64,000 nt of DNA from Pseudomonas sp. Q1-7. GTDB taxonomy: Bacteria > Pseudomonadota > Gammaproteobacteria > Pseudomonadales > Pseudomonadaceae. The DNA lies in the NCBI RefSeq assembly GCF_028010285.1, contig NZ_CP116304.1:1938501-2002500 (forward strand). The letters run 5' to 3'. The notes beneath the pieces are model-generated. The model had not been told where the DNA came from, ran no database searches, and saw only the letters and a list, made by a program, of their open reading frames with translations. The first letter of the stretch is position 1. Each line of letters begins with the position of its first letter. Made by a program: the position numbers and the translations under genes. Positions 33,901 to 42,771 of this stretch are shown here, piece by piece.

Positions 33901-36900
33901 GGCGTCACCAATGTTTCGGTCGGCGGGCTGACCCTCCAGGGCGGCGCGGCCCTGGCGGACTCCGCGGCGGTCACCGTCGGTAGCGGCGCCACGCTCACGC
34001 TGTCGAGCAGCGAAACCATCGGCTCGCTGGACGGCGCCGGCGGCGTGGCGCTCGGCGCCAATACCCTGACCACCGGCGGCGACAACACCAGCACTACGTT
34101 CTCCGGCAATTTTTCCGGCAGCGGCGGCCTGACCAAGGTCGGCAGCGGCACCCTGACGCTGTCGGGCAGCAACGCCTACAGCGGCTCGACGCAAGTGCAG
34201 GCCGGCGGACTGACACTGAGTGGCGGCGCCGCCATCGCCGACGCCTCCAGTGTGTCGGTGAGTTCGGGTGCCACGCTGACGCTCTCCGCCAGCGAAACCC
34301 TTGGCGCACTGGTGGGAGCGGGGACGGTGCAACTGGGCAGCAACACCCTCACTACCGGGGCGGCCAACCTGAGCACCACCTTCAGTGGCTCCATCAATGG
34401 CTCCGGCAACCTGGTCAAGAGCGGCACGGGCACCCTTACCCTGAGCGGCAGCAATGGCTACACCGGCACGACCTCCGTGACGGGGGGCGGCACCCTGAGC
34501 ATCACCGATGCCAGCAACATCAGCGGCAATACGCTGATCCTCGGCACCGCCGGCGTACTGCAGCTCACCGGCGGCAATGTCACGCTGAGCAATGCGTTCA
34601 CGCTCAACACTGGCGGTGGCGTCATCAGCAATGCCAACGCGCTGACGCTGTCCGGCGTCGTGTCGGGCACTGCCGGGCTCACCAAGGTGGGCGCTGGTGT
34701 GCTGACACTCTCGAACGCCAACACCCATGCCGGCACCACCACGGTTTCCGCCGGTACCTTGTCGCTGACCGGCAGCACCGCCAGCGCCACCACGGTGGCC
34801 AGTGGTGCCACCCTGGCGGGTAGCGGCACCCTGGGCGGCGATGTAACGGTCCAGAGCGGCGGCACCCTCTCGCCGGGCATCAGCGTCGGCACCCTGACGG
34901 TGAACGGCAACCTGCAGATGAATGCGGGCAGCACCCTGGCCGTGGAGATCAACGGCACCACCGCCGGCATCGGCCATGACCAGATCCTGGTGAACGGTTC
35001 GGTGAATGTGGCCGGCGCCACCCTGGCGATTACCCACGGCTACGCGCCCGGCCTGGGCGATAGCTACGTTCTTGTCGACAACGATGGCGTCGACGCCATT
35101 GCCGGCACCTTCAGCGGCCTGGCCGAGGGCGGCACGCTCACGGCCGGCGGCAACGGTACGGTGCTGACCGCCAGCTACGCCGGCGGTTCAGGCAACGACT
35201 TCACCCTGACCGCGCCGACGAACACGGCGCCCGTGCTGGGCAACCTCGATGGCGGCGGCACCCACACCGAGGGCGGCGCGCCCACCGTGATCGACGCCGA
35301 CGTAACGGTGTCCGATACCGAGCTCGATCAGCTCAATGGCGGCAACGGCAACTACAACGGTGCATCCCTGGTGCTGGTGCGCAACGGCGGCGCCAACGCC
35401 CAGGATGTATTCGGCTTCAGCGATGGCAACGGCATCACCCGCAGCGGCAGCCAACTGATCAAGAACGGTCAGGTGATCGCCAGCTTCGATACCGCTACGT
35501 CCGGTCAACTGACGCTGACCTTCAGCGATGCAGGCGGTCAGGTTCCCACCACCGCGGATGTCACCGCCGTCCTGCGGCAGATCACCTACGCCTCGACGTC
35601 CGATGCGCCCCCCGCCAGCGTCACGCTGAGCTGGACCTTCAGCGACGGTGCTGGCGGCAACTCTTCCAGCTCGGCCGTGGTGAACCTGGTGGGGACCAAC
35701 GATGCGCCGGTCCTCGCCCCGAGTTCGCCCATCCTGACCGGCCTGACCGACACCGACGTCAACAACCCCGGGCAGACCGTCGCCAGCTTCGCCGGTGCCG
35801 GCATCACCGATGCCGACAGTGGCGCGCTCAGCGGCATCGCCATCACCGGCCTGAACGCGGGCAACGGCACCTGGCAATACAGCCTGGACGGCGGCGCCAG
35901 TTGGCAGAATGTAGGCGTCGTCTCGGGCAGCAGCGCGCTGCTGCTGCGCGGCACCGACCGGGTACGTTTCGTCCCGGACGGCGTCAATGGCACCACGGCC
36001 AGCCTGACCTATCGCGCCTGGGACCAGACCGGTGCCACCAGTGGCCAGCAGGGCACCAAGGCCGACGCCTCGTCCTCGGGGGGCACCACGCCGTTCTCCC
36101 TGTCCAGCGACACCGCCAGCCTCACCGTCACCGCGGTCAACGATGCCCCGGTGGTCAGCGCCAGCGGTGGCAGCACCTCGTTCGTCGAGGGCGACAACGT
36201 CGCCTCGACCCCGGTGGTGGTCGATGGCGGCATCACGGTCGTCGACAGCGACTCGCCGCTGCTGCCGAGTGCCACGGTGAGCATCACCGGCAACTTCATC
36301 AGCGGGCAGGACGTGCTGGGCTTCACCAACAATGGCGCCACCATGGGTGACATCAGCGCCAGCTACAACAGCGCCACGGGCGTGCTGACGCTGACGTCGG
36401 CCGGCGGCGCCAGTGCAGCGCAGTGGCAGGCCGCACTGCGTGCCGTCACCTACAGCAACAGCTCGGAAACGCCGAATACCGCCACGCGCACCATCAGCTT
36501 CGCGGTGAGTGATGGCCTCGCCACGAGCAGCAGCGCGACCCGTGGCGTCACCGTGACGGAAACCAACGATGCGCCGGTGGTGAACGTACCGGTCAGCATC
36601 AGCCTGCCGGAGGACACCGCCACAGCTCTCACCGGAATCAGTTTCAGCGACGCCGATGCGGGCAGTGGTACCGTCACTGTCACCTTCAGCGTGGCCTCGG
36701 GCAGCCTTGCCGCCAGCAGCGGTGGTGGCGTCATCGTGGGCGGTACCACGTCGGCGCTGACCCTCACCGGCTCCATCGCCAACATCAATGCTTTCATCGC
36801 CGGTGCCAACCTGAGCTTCACCTCGGCCACCAATGCCGCCGGCAACGTCACCCTGACCGTCGCCATCAACGACAATGGCCTTTCCGGCGGCGCGGCGAAG

Positions 36901-39900
36901 ACCGACAGCGACGTCCTAACCCTGACCGTCACGGCCGTGAACGATGCGCCGACCATCGTCGCTCCCGGCAGCATCGGCGTGACCGAGGATGTGGCGCAGC
37001 CGCTCACCGGAATCAGCTTCGCCGACGTCGATGCCGGTTTCGCTGGCGTCACCGTCACACTCGGCGTGGGTTCGGGCAGCCTCGCCGCCACCAGCAGCGG
37101 CGGTGTCACCGTGGGGGGGACCGCGTCGGCGCTGACCCTGACTGGCTCCATCAGCGACATCAACGCCTTCATCGCCGGCGGTGGTGTCAGTTACCTCACC
37201 GCCAGCAACGCGGCCAGCGACGTCACCCTGAGCGTCACCATCAACGACGGCGGCAACACGGGTACCGGTGGCAGCCTGTCTGCCAGTACCACTGTGACCC
37301 TGTCGGTAACGCCGGTGAACGATGCCCCGGTCAACACGGTCCCGGCCACCCAGACGATGCAGCAGGATGGCGTCCTGACCTTCAGTACGGGCAATGGCAA
37401 TGCGATCACGATCAGCGATCTGGATGCCGGCGGCGGCTCGGTGCGCGTCACCCTGACCGCAACGAATGGTCTGATCACCTTGAGTGGCACGGTGGGCCTG
37501 AGCTTCCAGGTGGGCGACGGCACCGGCGATGCCACCATGACCTTCGAGGGCAGCATCGCCAACATCAACACTGCCCTGGCAGGTTTGGCCTTCACACCCA
37601 CCGGCGGCTATTTCGGCCCCGCCTCGTTGCAGATCACCACCGATGACCTCGGGCTCTCTGGCAGCGGTGGCAACCAGACCGACAGCGACACCATCACCGT
37701 CAACGTCGTCCAGCCCAATCCGACGATCACCGGCGTCTCCAGCAGCAGCCCCGACGGCGGCTACAAGGTGGGCGACACGATCAACATCACCGTCACCTTC
37801 GACCAGGCGGTCAACGTGGCCGGTGGCTTACCCACGCTACTGCTGGAAACCGGCCTGGTCGATCGCACCGCGATCTATGTGAGCGGTAGCGGCACCAACA
37901 CCCTCACTTTCGCCTATGTGGTGCAGGCCGGAGACGTCAGCGCCGACTTGAATTACCACTCCACCGCCGCCCTGGTCCTCAATGACGCAAGCATCGCCAG
38001 CGTCAGCCTGGGCGCTCCGGCCGTCATTACCCTTCCCGTCGTCGGCGGCGGGGACAGCCTGGCGGACAACGCCGAACTGGTGATCGATGGCATCGCCCCA
38101 AGCGTCACCAGCGTCGAGGTGCCGGCCAATGGAACCTACGTTGCTGGGCAGAACCTCGACTTCACCGTCAACCTCAGCGAGGCCGTGACCGTCGACACCA
38201 CCGGCGGCATGCCGCGCATCGCCATCACCCTGGATGGCGGCGGCACCGTATTCGCCGAGTACCTCAGCGGCTCCGGCGCCACGGCACTGGTTTTCCGCCT
38301 GACCGTCAGCAACGGCCAGTTCGACACCAACGGCATCAGCGTCGGCGGCAGCATCCAGGCCAATGGCGGCACACTACGCGACGCGGTCGGCAACGATCTC
38401 AATCCCGTGCTCGCCAGCGTGGGTAATACCAGCAACATTCGGGTGGATGCCGTGGTGCCCACGGTGGCCAGCGTCTCCGTCCCGGTGGGGGTGCCCTACA
38501 ACGCCGGCGATACCCTGACCTTCGTGGTCAATGCCAGCGAGGCCATCATCGTCAATGGCACCCCGCGCCTGGCCCTGGATATCGGCGGCACCACGGTGTT
38601 CGCCGACTACGTGGCGGGCTCCGGCACCAACACCCTGGTGTTCCAGTACAGCGTGCGCCCAGGCGACAACGATGCCGATGGCATCGCGGTGAATGGTCTG
38701 CTGACCAACGGCGCCGTCTTGCAGGATGCTGCCGGCAATACCATGAACCTGACGCTGAACAACATCGGTGGTACTAGCGGCGTGATAGTCGACACTGTGG
38801 CACCGTTCCCAAGCGGCATAGTCGCCATCGACCCGTCGCCGACCAACGCTGGCAGCGTGCGCTTTACTGTGACCTTCAGCGAAAGCGTGAGCGGCGTGAG
38901 CCTCAGTGACTTCAATCTGGTGGGTACTGGCACGGCTGCCGGCAGCCTGGCGAGCCTGGTGCAGCTCGATGCGCGGACGTTCCAGATCACCGTCAGCGGC
39001 CTGAGCGGCACCGGCACCCTGGGCCTGAACCTGAACGCGTCCGGCACCGGCATCATCGACCAGGCTGGCAACGCCATCACCGGCGGACTGACTGGTGCGG
39101 TCTACAGTGTCGACCGCGATACCCCTACGGTCACCGGCGTCAGTGTGCCCGTCGGCGTGGCCTACAACGCTGGCGACAGCCTGACCTTCGTGGTGAACCT
39201 GAGCGAGGTCGTCACGGTGAGCGGCAGCCCGCGCCTGGCCCTGGATATCGGTGGCACTACGGTGTTCGCCGACTATGTGGCGGGCTCCGGCACCAACACC
39301 CTGGTGTTTCAGTACAGCGTGCGCCCAGGCGACAACGATGCCGATGGCATCGCGGTGAGCAGTTTGCTGACCAACGGCGCCAGCCTGCGCGACGCCACCG
39401 GAAACGACCTCAACCTGACCCTCAACGGCGTCGGAAACACCAGCGGCGTGATCGTGGACACCACCGCGCCTGGGGTAAGCGCCACCGTAGCGCCGCTGCC
39501 GACCCCCGGCAGCGTGCAGTACACCGTGATCTTCGACGAGAACGTCAGCGGCGTTGACCTCAGCGACTTCAACCTGATCACCACCGGCAACGTCACCGGA
39601 ACCCTGCAGTCGCTGGTGCAGGTGGATGCCCGTACCTTCCTGGTCACGATCAGCAACGTTGCCGGTTCCGGCACCCTGACCCTGGGCCTGAACACCTCCG
39701 GCACCCTGATCACCGACGTTGCCGGCAACCCGCAGGTCTCCGCTCTGTCGGCGCAGACTTACAGCGTGCCGCAGAGCGACGGCGATCCGGAGTTCCGCGC
39801 AAGCCCGCCGGTCATCCTGCCGCCCGAGCCCACCGTACCGGTGGATAGCGTGCTGCCGTCGCCACCGCCGCCGCCGTTCACCTCGCCGCTCATTCCGCCG

Positions 39901-40311
39901 CCGCTGTTCGAGGCGCCGACCCTGGGCAGCGGTATTCCCACCCTGGGCAACATCTTCATCAACCAGGGGGCGCTGGCGCCCAGCTTCATCGCGCAGGTAT
40001 TCGGTAGCAGCGACGGCTTCGGCGACGGCTCCGGCGCGGGCTTCCTCGGCTTTGGTGGCGGGGATGGCGGTGTGTTCGGCAGCAGCAGTCTGTCGAGCTT
40101 CTTCGACAAGGATGTGCCCCAGGAGTCCGGCGAAATGAAACTGTTCGACGGCAAGCAGTGGAAGGGCGGCTCCGGGGGGAGCGGCCAGGGCATCTTCGGT
40201 GCGCCCACGCTCGGCCAGCAGTTGCAGGACATCAAGGACAGCGAGCAGCGTCAGGTCAGGGCGTTGGCCCTGGCACTGGGACAGATCCAGGCGGATCGCC
40301 CCCAGGTTTGA
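30982..40311 (+). CDS. Giant DUF4347 / beta-strand-repeat surface protein with LEPRMMFDGA motif
   Basis: A 3109-residue acidic repeat protein, probably exported. A basic N-terminus without a Sec signal is followed by LEPRMMFDGA (26-35), then DUF4347 (about 82-245) with IHIISHGAEG (His137) and LLYGCDVAKG (Cys180). About seven autotransporter-associated beta-strand repeats (GGLTKVGSGTLTLSGSNAYS type) span roughly 640-1290. NDAPV-type cadherin/VCBS-like modules follow from about 1410 to 2245, then Ig-like modules to about 2930, including a near-identical 222-residue tandem pair. A Pro-rich stretch (about 2940-2975) and a Gly-rich tail end in QQLQDIKDSEQRQVRALAL. No RTX nonapeptides and no autotransporter barrel are seen. 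The start has AGGGAG 8 bases upstream. It is followed by a TolC homologue after 52 bp. Adhesin or biofilm-matrix function is an inference. Confidence 0.9.
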   Translation: MFGSNNKKAYGRRFQATLRSPLALPLEPRMMFDGAVAATVADTAASQPTDTPDAQDSATSELSTHDGLAATPTAGTGDQRQEVVFIDNGVKDFQQLVAAIKPGTEVVVLDGSKDGLRQIADYLDGRSGLDAIHIISHGAEGQVLLGTSVLDMGSLQQRAGDLAAIGDALKADGDILLYGCDVAKGSGQTLIQQIANLTAADVAASSDATGSLAKGGDWALEARVGSVEAGSPWLAGTPDYDALLATVTLNSSWLNNAGDDWIYSDNQDAGNMAGTLDSIYLDVNTNAFNTPPVEFTIASSSGTAFNLDSITLRPFNDNNDFQFEIYPTGDYGAKVTSVLISNQSNQSIVITTNLLNITSFTIRFIDTGAFQGSPANMDFLSFTTSPANAAPTLGGVNGDIVDWAGVGGTVFLDDGANATLADAELGALNGGNGNWAGASLTLQRPGAAVAADVFGFDTAGALFTVSGSATSGELQANDMTFATYTSSGGVLIINFTSSATTATTALVNDVARHITYRNNTPAGDATVRYTLNDGTSSVTADATVTSNTIYITNTTDTATVNVSDGVSFSEAVAIAAADGTGTQTLIFGSGFTSSMSLAGNLAINESLTINADAASGLVISGSTITLGGGTTLNFTNSSGTVGIASTLAGSGALNKAGGGTLTLSSTGNEASMSGGITVSDGTLQVSNDDHLSSGTLTLNGGTLTNGASSFTIDNAVVLGAAGGTINVGGGGGAASLTLSGSVSGSGSLTKNGQAILQLNGDNGYSGATTLFAGTLIANHANALGTTAGGTAVSDGATLRIGGGLSIAENLSVSGSGKQVSAINYGALHLISGTSTLSGSVTLTGNADISAASGATLTLSGVLSGSSSLNKTDAGTLVLSNADNSGNASGGISVSAGTLSVASDAHLSSGTLTLNGGTLALTNTTTVDNAIVLAATSTVSASTSATLSGSLSGSGGLTKIGAGTLTLSGNNSYLGVTNVSVGGLTLQGGAALADSAAVTVGSGATLTLSSSETIGSLDGAGGVALGANTLTTGGDNTSTTFSGNFSGSGGLTKVGSGTLTLSGSNAYSGSTQVQAGGLTLSGGAAIADASSVSVSSGATLTLSASETLGALVGAGTVQLGSNTLTTGAANLSTTFSGSINGSGNLVKSGTGTLTLSGSNGYTGTTSVTGGGTLSITDASNISGNTLILGTAGVLQLTGGNVTLSNAFTLNTGGGVISNANALTLSGVVSGTAGLTKVGAGVLTLSNANTHAGTTTVSAGTLSLTGSTASATTVASGATLAGSGTLGGDVTVQSGGTLSPGISVGTLTVNGNLQMNAGSTLAVEINGTTAGIGHDQILVNGSVNVAGATLAITHGYAPGLGDSYVLVDNDGVDAIAGTFSGLAEGGTLTAGGNGTVLTASYAGGSGNDFTLTAPTNTAPVLGNLDGGGTHTEGGAPTVIDADVTVSDTELDQLNGGNGNYNGASLVLVRNGGANAQDVFGFSDGNGITRSGSQLIKNGQVIASFDTATSGQLTLTFSDAGGQVPTTADVTAVLRQITYASTSDAPPASVTLSWTFSDGAGGNSSSSAVVNLVGTNDAPVLAPSSPILTGLTDTDVNNPGQTVASFAGAGITDADSGALSGIAITGLNAGNGTWQYSLDGGASWQNVGVVSGSSALLLRGTDRVRFVPDGVNGTTASLTYRAWDQTGATSGQQGTKADASSSGGTTPFSLSSDTASLTVTAVNDAPVVSASGGSTSFVEGDNVASTPVVVDGGITVVDSDSPLLPSATVSITGNFISGQDVLGFTNNGATMGDISASYNSATGVLTLTSAGGASAAQWQAALRAVTYSNSSETPNTATRTISFAVSDGLATSSSATRGVTVTETNDAPVVNVPVSISLPEDTATALTGISFSDADAGSGTVTVTFSVASGSLAASSGGGVIVGGTTSALTLTGSIANINAFIAGANLSFTSATNAAGNVTLTVAINDNGLSGGAAKTDSDVLTLTVTAVNDAPTIVAPGSIGVTEDVAQPLTGISFADVDAGFAGVTVTLGVGSGSLAATSSGGVTVGGTASALTLTGSISDINAFIAGGGVSYLTASNAASDVTLSVTINDGGNTGTGGSLSASTTVTLSVTPVNDAPVNTVPATQTMQQDGVLTFSTGNGNAITISDLDAGGGSVRVTLTATNGLITLSGTVGLSFQVGDGTGDATMTFEGSIANINTALAGLAFTPTGGYFGPASLQITTDDLGLSGSGGNQTDSDTITVNVVQPNPTITGVSSSSPDGGYKVGDTINITVTFDQAVNVAGGLPTLLLETGLVDRTAIYVSGSGTNTLTFAYVVQAGDVSADLNYHSTAALVLNDASIASVSLGAPAVITLPVVGGGDSLADNAELVIDGIAPSVTSVEVPANGTYVAGQNLDFTVNLSEAVTVDTTGGMPRIAITLDGGGTVFAEYLSGSGATALVFRLTVSNGQFDTNGISVGGSIQANGGTLRDAVGNDLNPVLASVGNTSNIRVDAVVPTVASVSVPVGVPYNAGDTLTFVVNASEAIIVNGTPRLALDIGGTTVFADYVAGSGTNTLVFQYSVRPGDNDADGIAVNGLLTNGAVLQDAAGNTMNLTLNNIGGTSGVIVDTVAPFPSGIVAIDPSPTNAGSVRFTVTFSESVSGVSLSDFNLVGTGTAAGSLASLVQLDARTFQITVSGLSGTGTLGLNLNASGTGIIDQAGNAITGGLTGAVYSVDRDTPTVTGVSVPVGVAYNAGDSLTFVVNLSEVVTVSGSPRLALDIGGTTVFADYVAGSGTNTLVFQYSVRPGDNDADGIAVSSLLTNGASLRDATGNDLNLTLNGVGNTSGVIVDTTAPGVSATVAPLPTPGSVQYTVIFDENVSGVDLSDFNLITTGNVTGTLQSLVQVDARTFLVTISNVAGSGTLTLGLNTSGTLITDVAGNPQVSALSAQTYSVPQSDGDPEFRASPPVILPPEPTVPVDSVLPSPPPPPFTSPLIPPPLFEAPTLGSGIPTLGNIFINQGALAPSFIAQVFGSSDGFGDGSGAGFLGFGGGDGGVFGSSSLSSFFDKDVPQESGEMKLFDGKQWKGGSGGSGQGIFGAPTLGQQLQDIKDSEQRQVRALALALGQIQADRPQV
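38494..39382 (+). repeat. 666-bp tandem duplication inside the giant repeat gene
   Basis: Segments such as CTGACCTTCGTGGT, GTGTTCGCCGACTA and GTGGCGGGCTCCGGCACCAA recur 666 bp apart (for example 38581 and 39247) with near identity over more than 100 bases. This gives a 222-residue Ig-like module in two copies. The low divergence points to recent duplication or gene conversion. Confidence 0.85.
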
Positions 40312-40363
40312 AGAACAACACGTTGGAAATCGGAAAGTGCCGTGTCTAGGGGGCGGCCCAAGG

Positions 40364-41857
40364 ATGAGCAGAGCAGCGAAGTTTTTCACCGTAAGCGTGC
40401 TGGCGCTGGCGGTCACCGGTTGCGCGGTGACCAGCCAGCCCATCGATCGTAGCGTCAGCGAACAGCGCGCCCGGCAGGACCTGGCGACCATGTTCAAGGA
40501 CCAGGAGCCCCTGAGTGGGCCCCTGACCCTCCACCAGGCCATGGCCCGTGCCGTGAAGTACAACCTGGAGGCGCGGCTGAAGGTCATGGAAGAAGCCCTG
40601 GCCAAGCGCCAGGTGGACCTCGCCACCTTCGACATGCTGCCGCGCATGGCCATGGAAGCGGGCTATGCCGGGCGCAGCAACGTCAGCGCCTCCAGCAGCC
40701 AGAGCGTGCTGACCAACACCCAGTCGCTGGAACCCTCGACCTCCCAGGACCGCGACCGTGGCGTGGCGGACCTGACCATGGTGTGGAACGTGCTCGACTT
40801 CGGTGTCAGCTACGTCAGCGCCAAGCAACAGGCCGACCAGCGCCTGATCGTCGAAGAGCGACGCCGCAAGGTGGTCCACACCATCATCCAGGACGTGCGC
40901 TCGGCCTACTGGCGAGCCGTCGCCGCCGATCGCCTGCTGCAGCAGATCGACAGCCTGATGGCGCGGGTCGACGAAGCGCGCGGCAGCAGCCAGCGGATGA
41001 GTGCCGAGCGCATCGGCGATCCGGTGCAGGCGCTGAGCTACCAGCGTGCGCTGATCGAGGCCACCCGTCAGTTGGAAGAGCAGCGCCGCGCGCTGTCCCT
41101 GGCCAAGACCGAACTGGCGGCGCTGATCAACCTGCCCCTGAACACCGACTTCAGCCTGGCGGCCGCCGACGGCTACGCAGTGCCCGAGCTCAAGGTAGAC
41201 ATCGCCCGCCTGGAAGAAGAAGCCCTGGCCAGCCGGCCGGAACTGCGCGAGCAGGACTACCAGGCGCGCATCAGCGCCGCCGAGACGCGCAAGGCCATGC
41301 TGCGCCTGCTGCCGGGCCTGGAGTTCAGCGCCGGCGGGCACTACGACAGCAACTCCTTCCTGGTGAACCAGAGCTGGGCCGACTACGGGGTGAAGGTGAC
41401 CTGGAACCTGTTCAACGCGCTGTCCGCACCGGCGGCCATCGACGTGGCCAAGGCCGGGGAGAATGTGGCGGCGGCACGCCGACAGGCCATGTCCATGGCG
41501 GTGCTGGCCCAGCTCTACGTGGCCAACGCCAACTACCACGAAGCCCAGCGGCAGTTCCAGACCAACCAGGAACTGGCGAAGCTGGACGGCGAGATCGCCG
41601 AGCAACTGCGCAACCGCTACAAGACCCAGAGCATCGGCGAGCTGGACCTGATCCAGGGCGAACTCAACACCCTGCAGGCGCAACTCAAGCGCGACCTGTC
41701 CTACGCCGAGCTGCGCAATGCCTACGCCCAACTGTTCGTCAGCGCCGGCGTCGACCCGTTGCCGGAGACCTTGCCGGACGACAAGCTGGCGACCATCGCC
41801 AGCGCCCTGCAAAGCGGCGAGTCGCGCTGGGAAAGCGGGGACATCGGCGGACGGTAG
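40364..41857 (+). CDS. TolC-family outer-membrane lipoprotein
   Basis: A 497-residue outer-membrane efflux protein. The signal peptide ends in a lipobox (LALAVTGCAVTS, Cys at about 20). Two long helical repeats follow, typical of TolC: LTLHQAMARAVKYNLEARLKVMEE ... DVRSAYWRAVAADRLLQQID in the first half, and RPELREQDYQARISAAETRKAMLRLLPGLEFS ... NANYHEAQRQFQTNQE in the second. The start at 40364 is chosen for the signal peptide. It is 52 bp downstream of the giant repeat gene, probably co-transcribed. With the adaptors at 24319-28510 it would complete a channel across the envelope. The TAG stop lies in an intergenic repeat. Confidence 0.92.
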   Translation: MSRAAKFFTVSVLALAVTGCAVTSQPIDRSVSEQRARQDLATMFKDQEPLSGPLTLHQAMARAVKYNLEARLKVMEEALAKRQVDLATFDMLPRMAMEAGYAGRSNVSASSSQSVLTNTQSLEPSTSQDRDRGVADLTMVWNVLDFGVSYVSAKQQADQRLIVEERRRKVVHTIIQDVRSAYWRAVAADRLLQQIDSLMARVDEARGSSQRMSAERIGDPVQALSYQRALIEATRQLEEQRRALSLAKTELAALINLPLNTDFSLAAADGYAVPELKVDIARLEEEALASRPELREQDYQARISAAETRKAMLRLLPGLEFSAGGHYDSNSFLVNQSWADYGVKVTWNLFNALSAPAAIDVAKAGENVAAARRQAMSMAVLAQLYVANANYHEAQRQFQTNQELAKLDGEIAEQLRNRYKTQSIGELDLIQGELNTLQAQLKRDLSYAELRNAYAQLFVSAGVDPLPETLPDDKLATIASALQSGESRWESGDIGGR

Positions 41858-42129
41858 GAGCGAATTTATTCGCGATGGACAGCGCAGCTGTCCCGTAGGG
41901 TGGATGGCGCTTTTTCATCCACCAGCGGCGCCATGCCGGTCTTCGGATGGTGGACCGGTGAAGCACGCTGCTGGCCCCCTCTCCCTCTGGGAGAGGGTTG
42001 GGGTGAGGGTGGTTTCCGGCTTGCTCGAAGCCACCCGATTCGCGAATGAATTCGCTCCCACAGTTCGTCGCCCGGTTGCAATCCGGGAAAATCCAGTCGC
42101 CTTGGCGAATGAATTCGCCCCCACAGGGC
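41854..42129. repeat. Composite nest of intergenic repeats
   Basis: Four elements are packed together: GTAGGAGCGAATTTATTCGC with a GACAGCGCAGCTGTC hairpin (41854-41894); a truncated GTAGGGTGGATGGCGC element with its partner ATGGTGGACCGGTGAAGC (41895-41964); a CCCTCTCCCTCTGGGAGAGG hairpin followed by GTTGGGGTGAGGG (41977-42010); and two inverted GCGAATGAATTCGCTCC / GCGAATGAATTCGCCCC halves (about 42041-42129). This nest occupies nearly all of the 295-bp gap between tolC-like and cytochrome genes. Confidence 0.8.
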
Positions 42130-42152
42130 AAAGCGAGACCCATCGCCCCGCC

Positions 42153-42761
42153 TCAGTGCGCATGCTCCCCATGGTCATGCCCTTCATCATCAGCCGCCCC
42201 GGCCCCATGGCCGTGACCGTGACTGGCGCTTTCGCCGCCGCCGTGCTGGTGCCCGTCGCTGCTGGCCACCAGTTGCCGATAGCCGTCCGCATCCAGGGCC
42301 GGTAGCTGCTTCAGGAAGGCCACCAGGCCCCAGATGTGCTCGTCGCCCATGCTCTTGCCCCAGGCTGGCATGCCGGTGGACTTGATGCCGTGCTTGATGA
42401 TCCAGAAGGCCGCCGCCGGGTCGCCGTCCACCCCGAGCCGGGCGAGGTTCGGCGGGGCGGGGTAGAGGGCCTGGCTGAGTTCGGTGGCGGCAAGGCCCGG
42501 TGCCAGGTGGCAGTCCACGCACATGGCGTCGTAGTTGCCGGCGCCGGCACGGATCAGGTCCGCGCCGGTCAGCGGTGGAACCTGGATATTCCGTGCGCGT
42601 ACCTCGATGGAGCGGTCCCGCGCGGCGGCGAGGAAGGCGTGCACCAGGGAGTAGTGCGGGTCGTCGGCGGCGACGTTCACCATGCCGTTGTACACCACCC
42701 CGGCGGCACCGGCGGTGACCACCAGGCCGGCGAGGGCCAGGGTCTTTATTGTTCTTTTCAT
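42153..42761 (-). CDS. Membrane-anchored cytochrome c with His-rich tail, in copper operon
   Basis: A 202-residue single-heme c-type cytochrome. An N-terminal hydrophobic segment (about 7-25) serves as signal or anchor. The heme site CVDCH is at 81-85, and the Met ligand is probably in KSTGMPAWGKSMG. The last 35 residues are very rich in His, Gly and Asp (SHGHGHGAGAADDEGHDHGE), a likely metal-binding tail. The start at 42761 follows the signal-peptide pattern. It is 10 bp after copB and thus the last gene of the copper operon. An electron-transfer role with the multicopper oxidase CopA is possible but only inferred. Confidence 0.85.
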   Translation of the reverse strand: MKRTIKTLALAGLVVTAGAAGVVYNGMVNVAADDPHYSLVHAFLAAARDRSIEVRARNIQVPPLTGADLIRAGAGNYDAMCVDCHLAPGLAATELSQALYPAPPNLARLGVDGDPAAAFWIIKHGIKSTGMPAWGKSMGDEHIWGLVAFLKQLPALDADGYRQLVASSDGHQHGGGESASHGHGHGAGAADDEGHDHGEHAH

Positions 42762-42771
42762 GGTCGGGCTC

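Noticed and set aside
31915-35037. 1040-residue open frame antisense to the giant repeat gene
   Set aside because: Periodic Gly/Ala/Arg-rich shadow of the repeats; no start signal and no recognisable domain.
30982-40311. RTX adhesin or classical autotransporter
   Set aside because: No GGxGxDxxx nonapeptide arrays and no C-terminal 12-strand barrel. Beta-strand repeats of the autotransporter-associated type are present, but the protein ends in a Gly-rich then helical tail.
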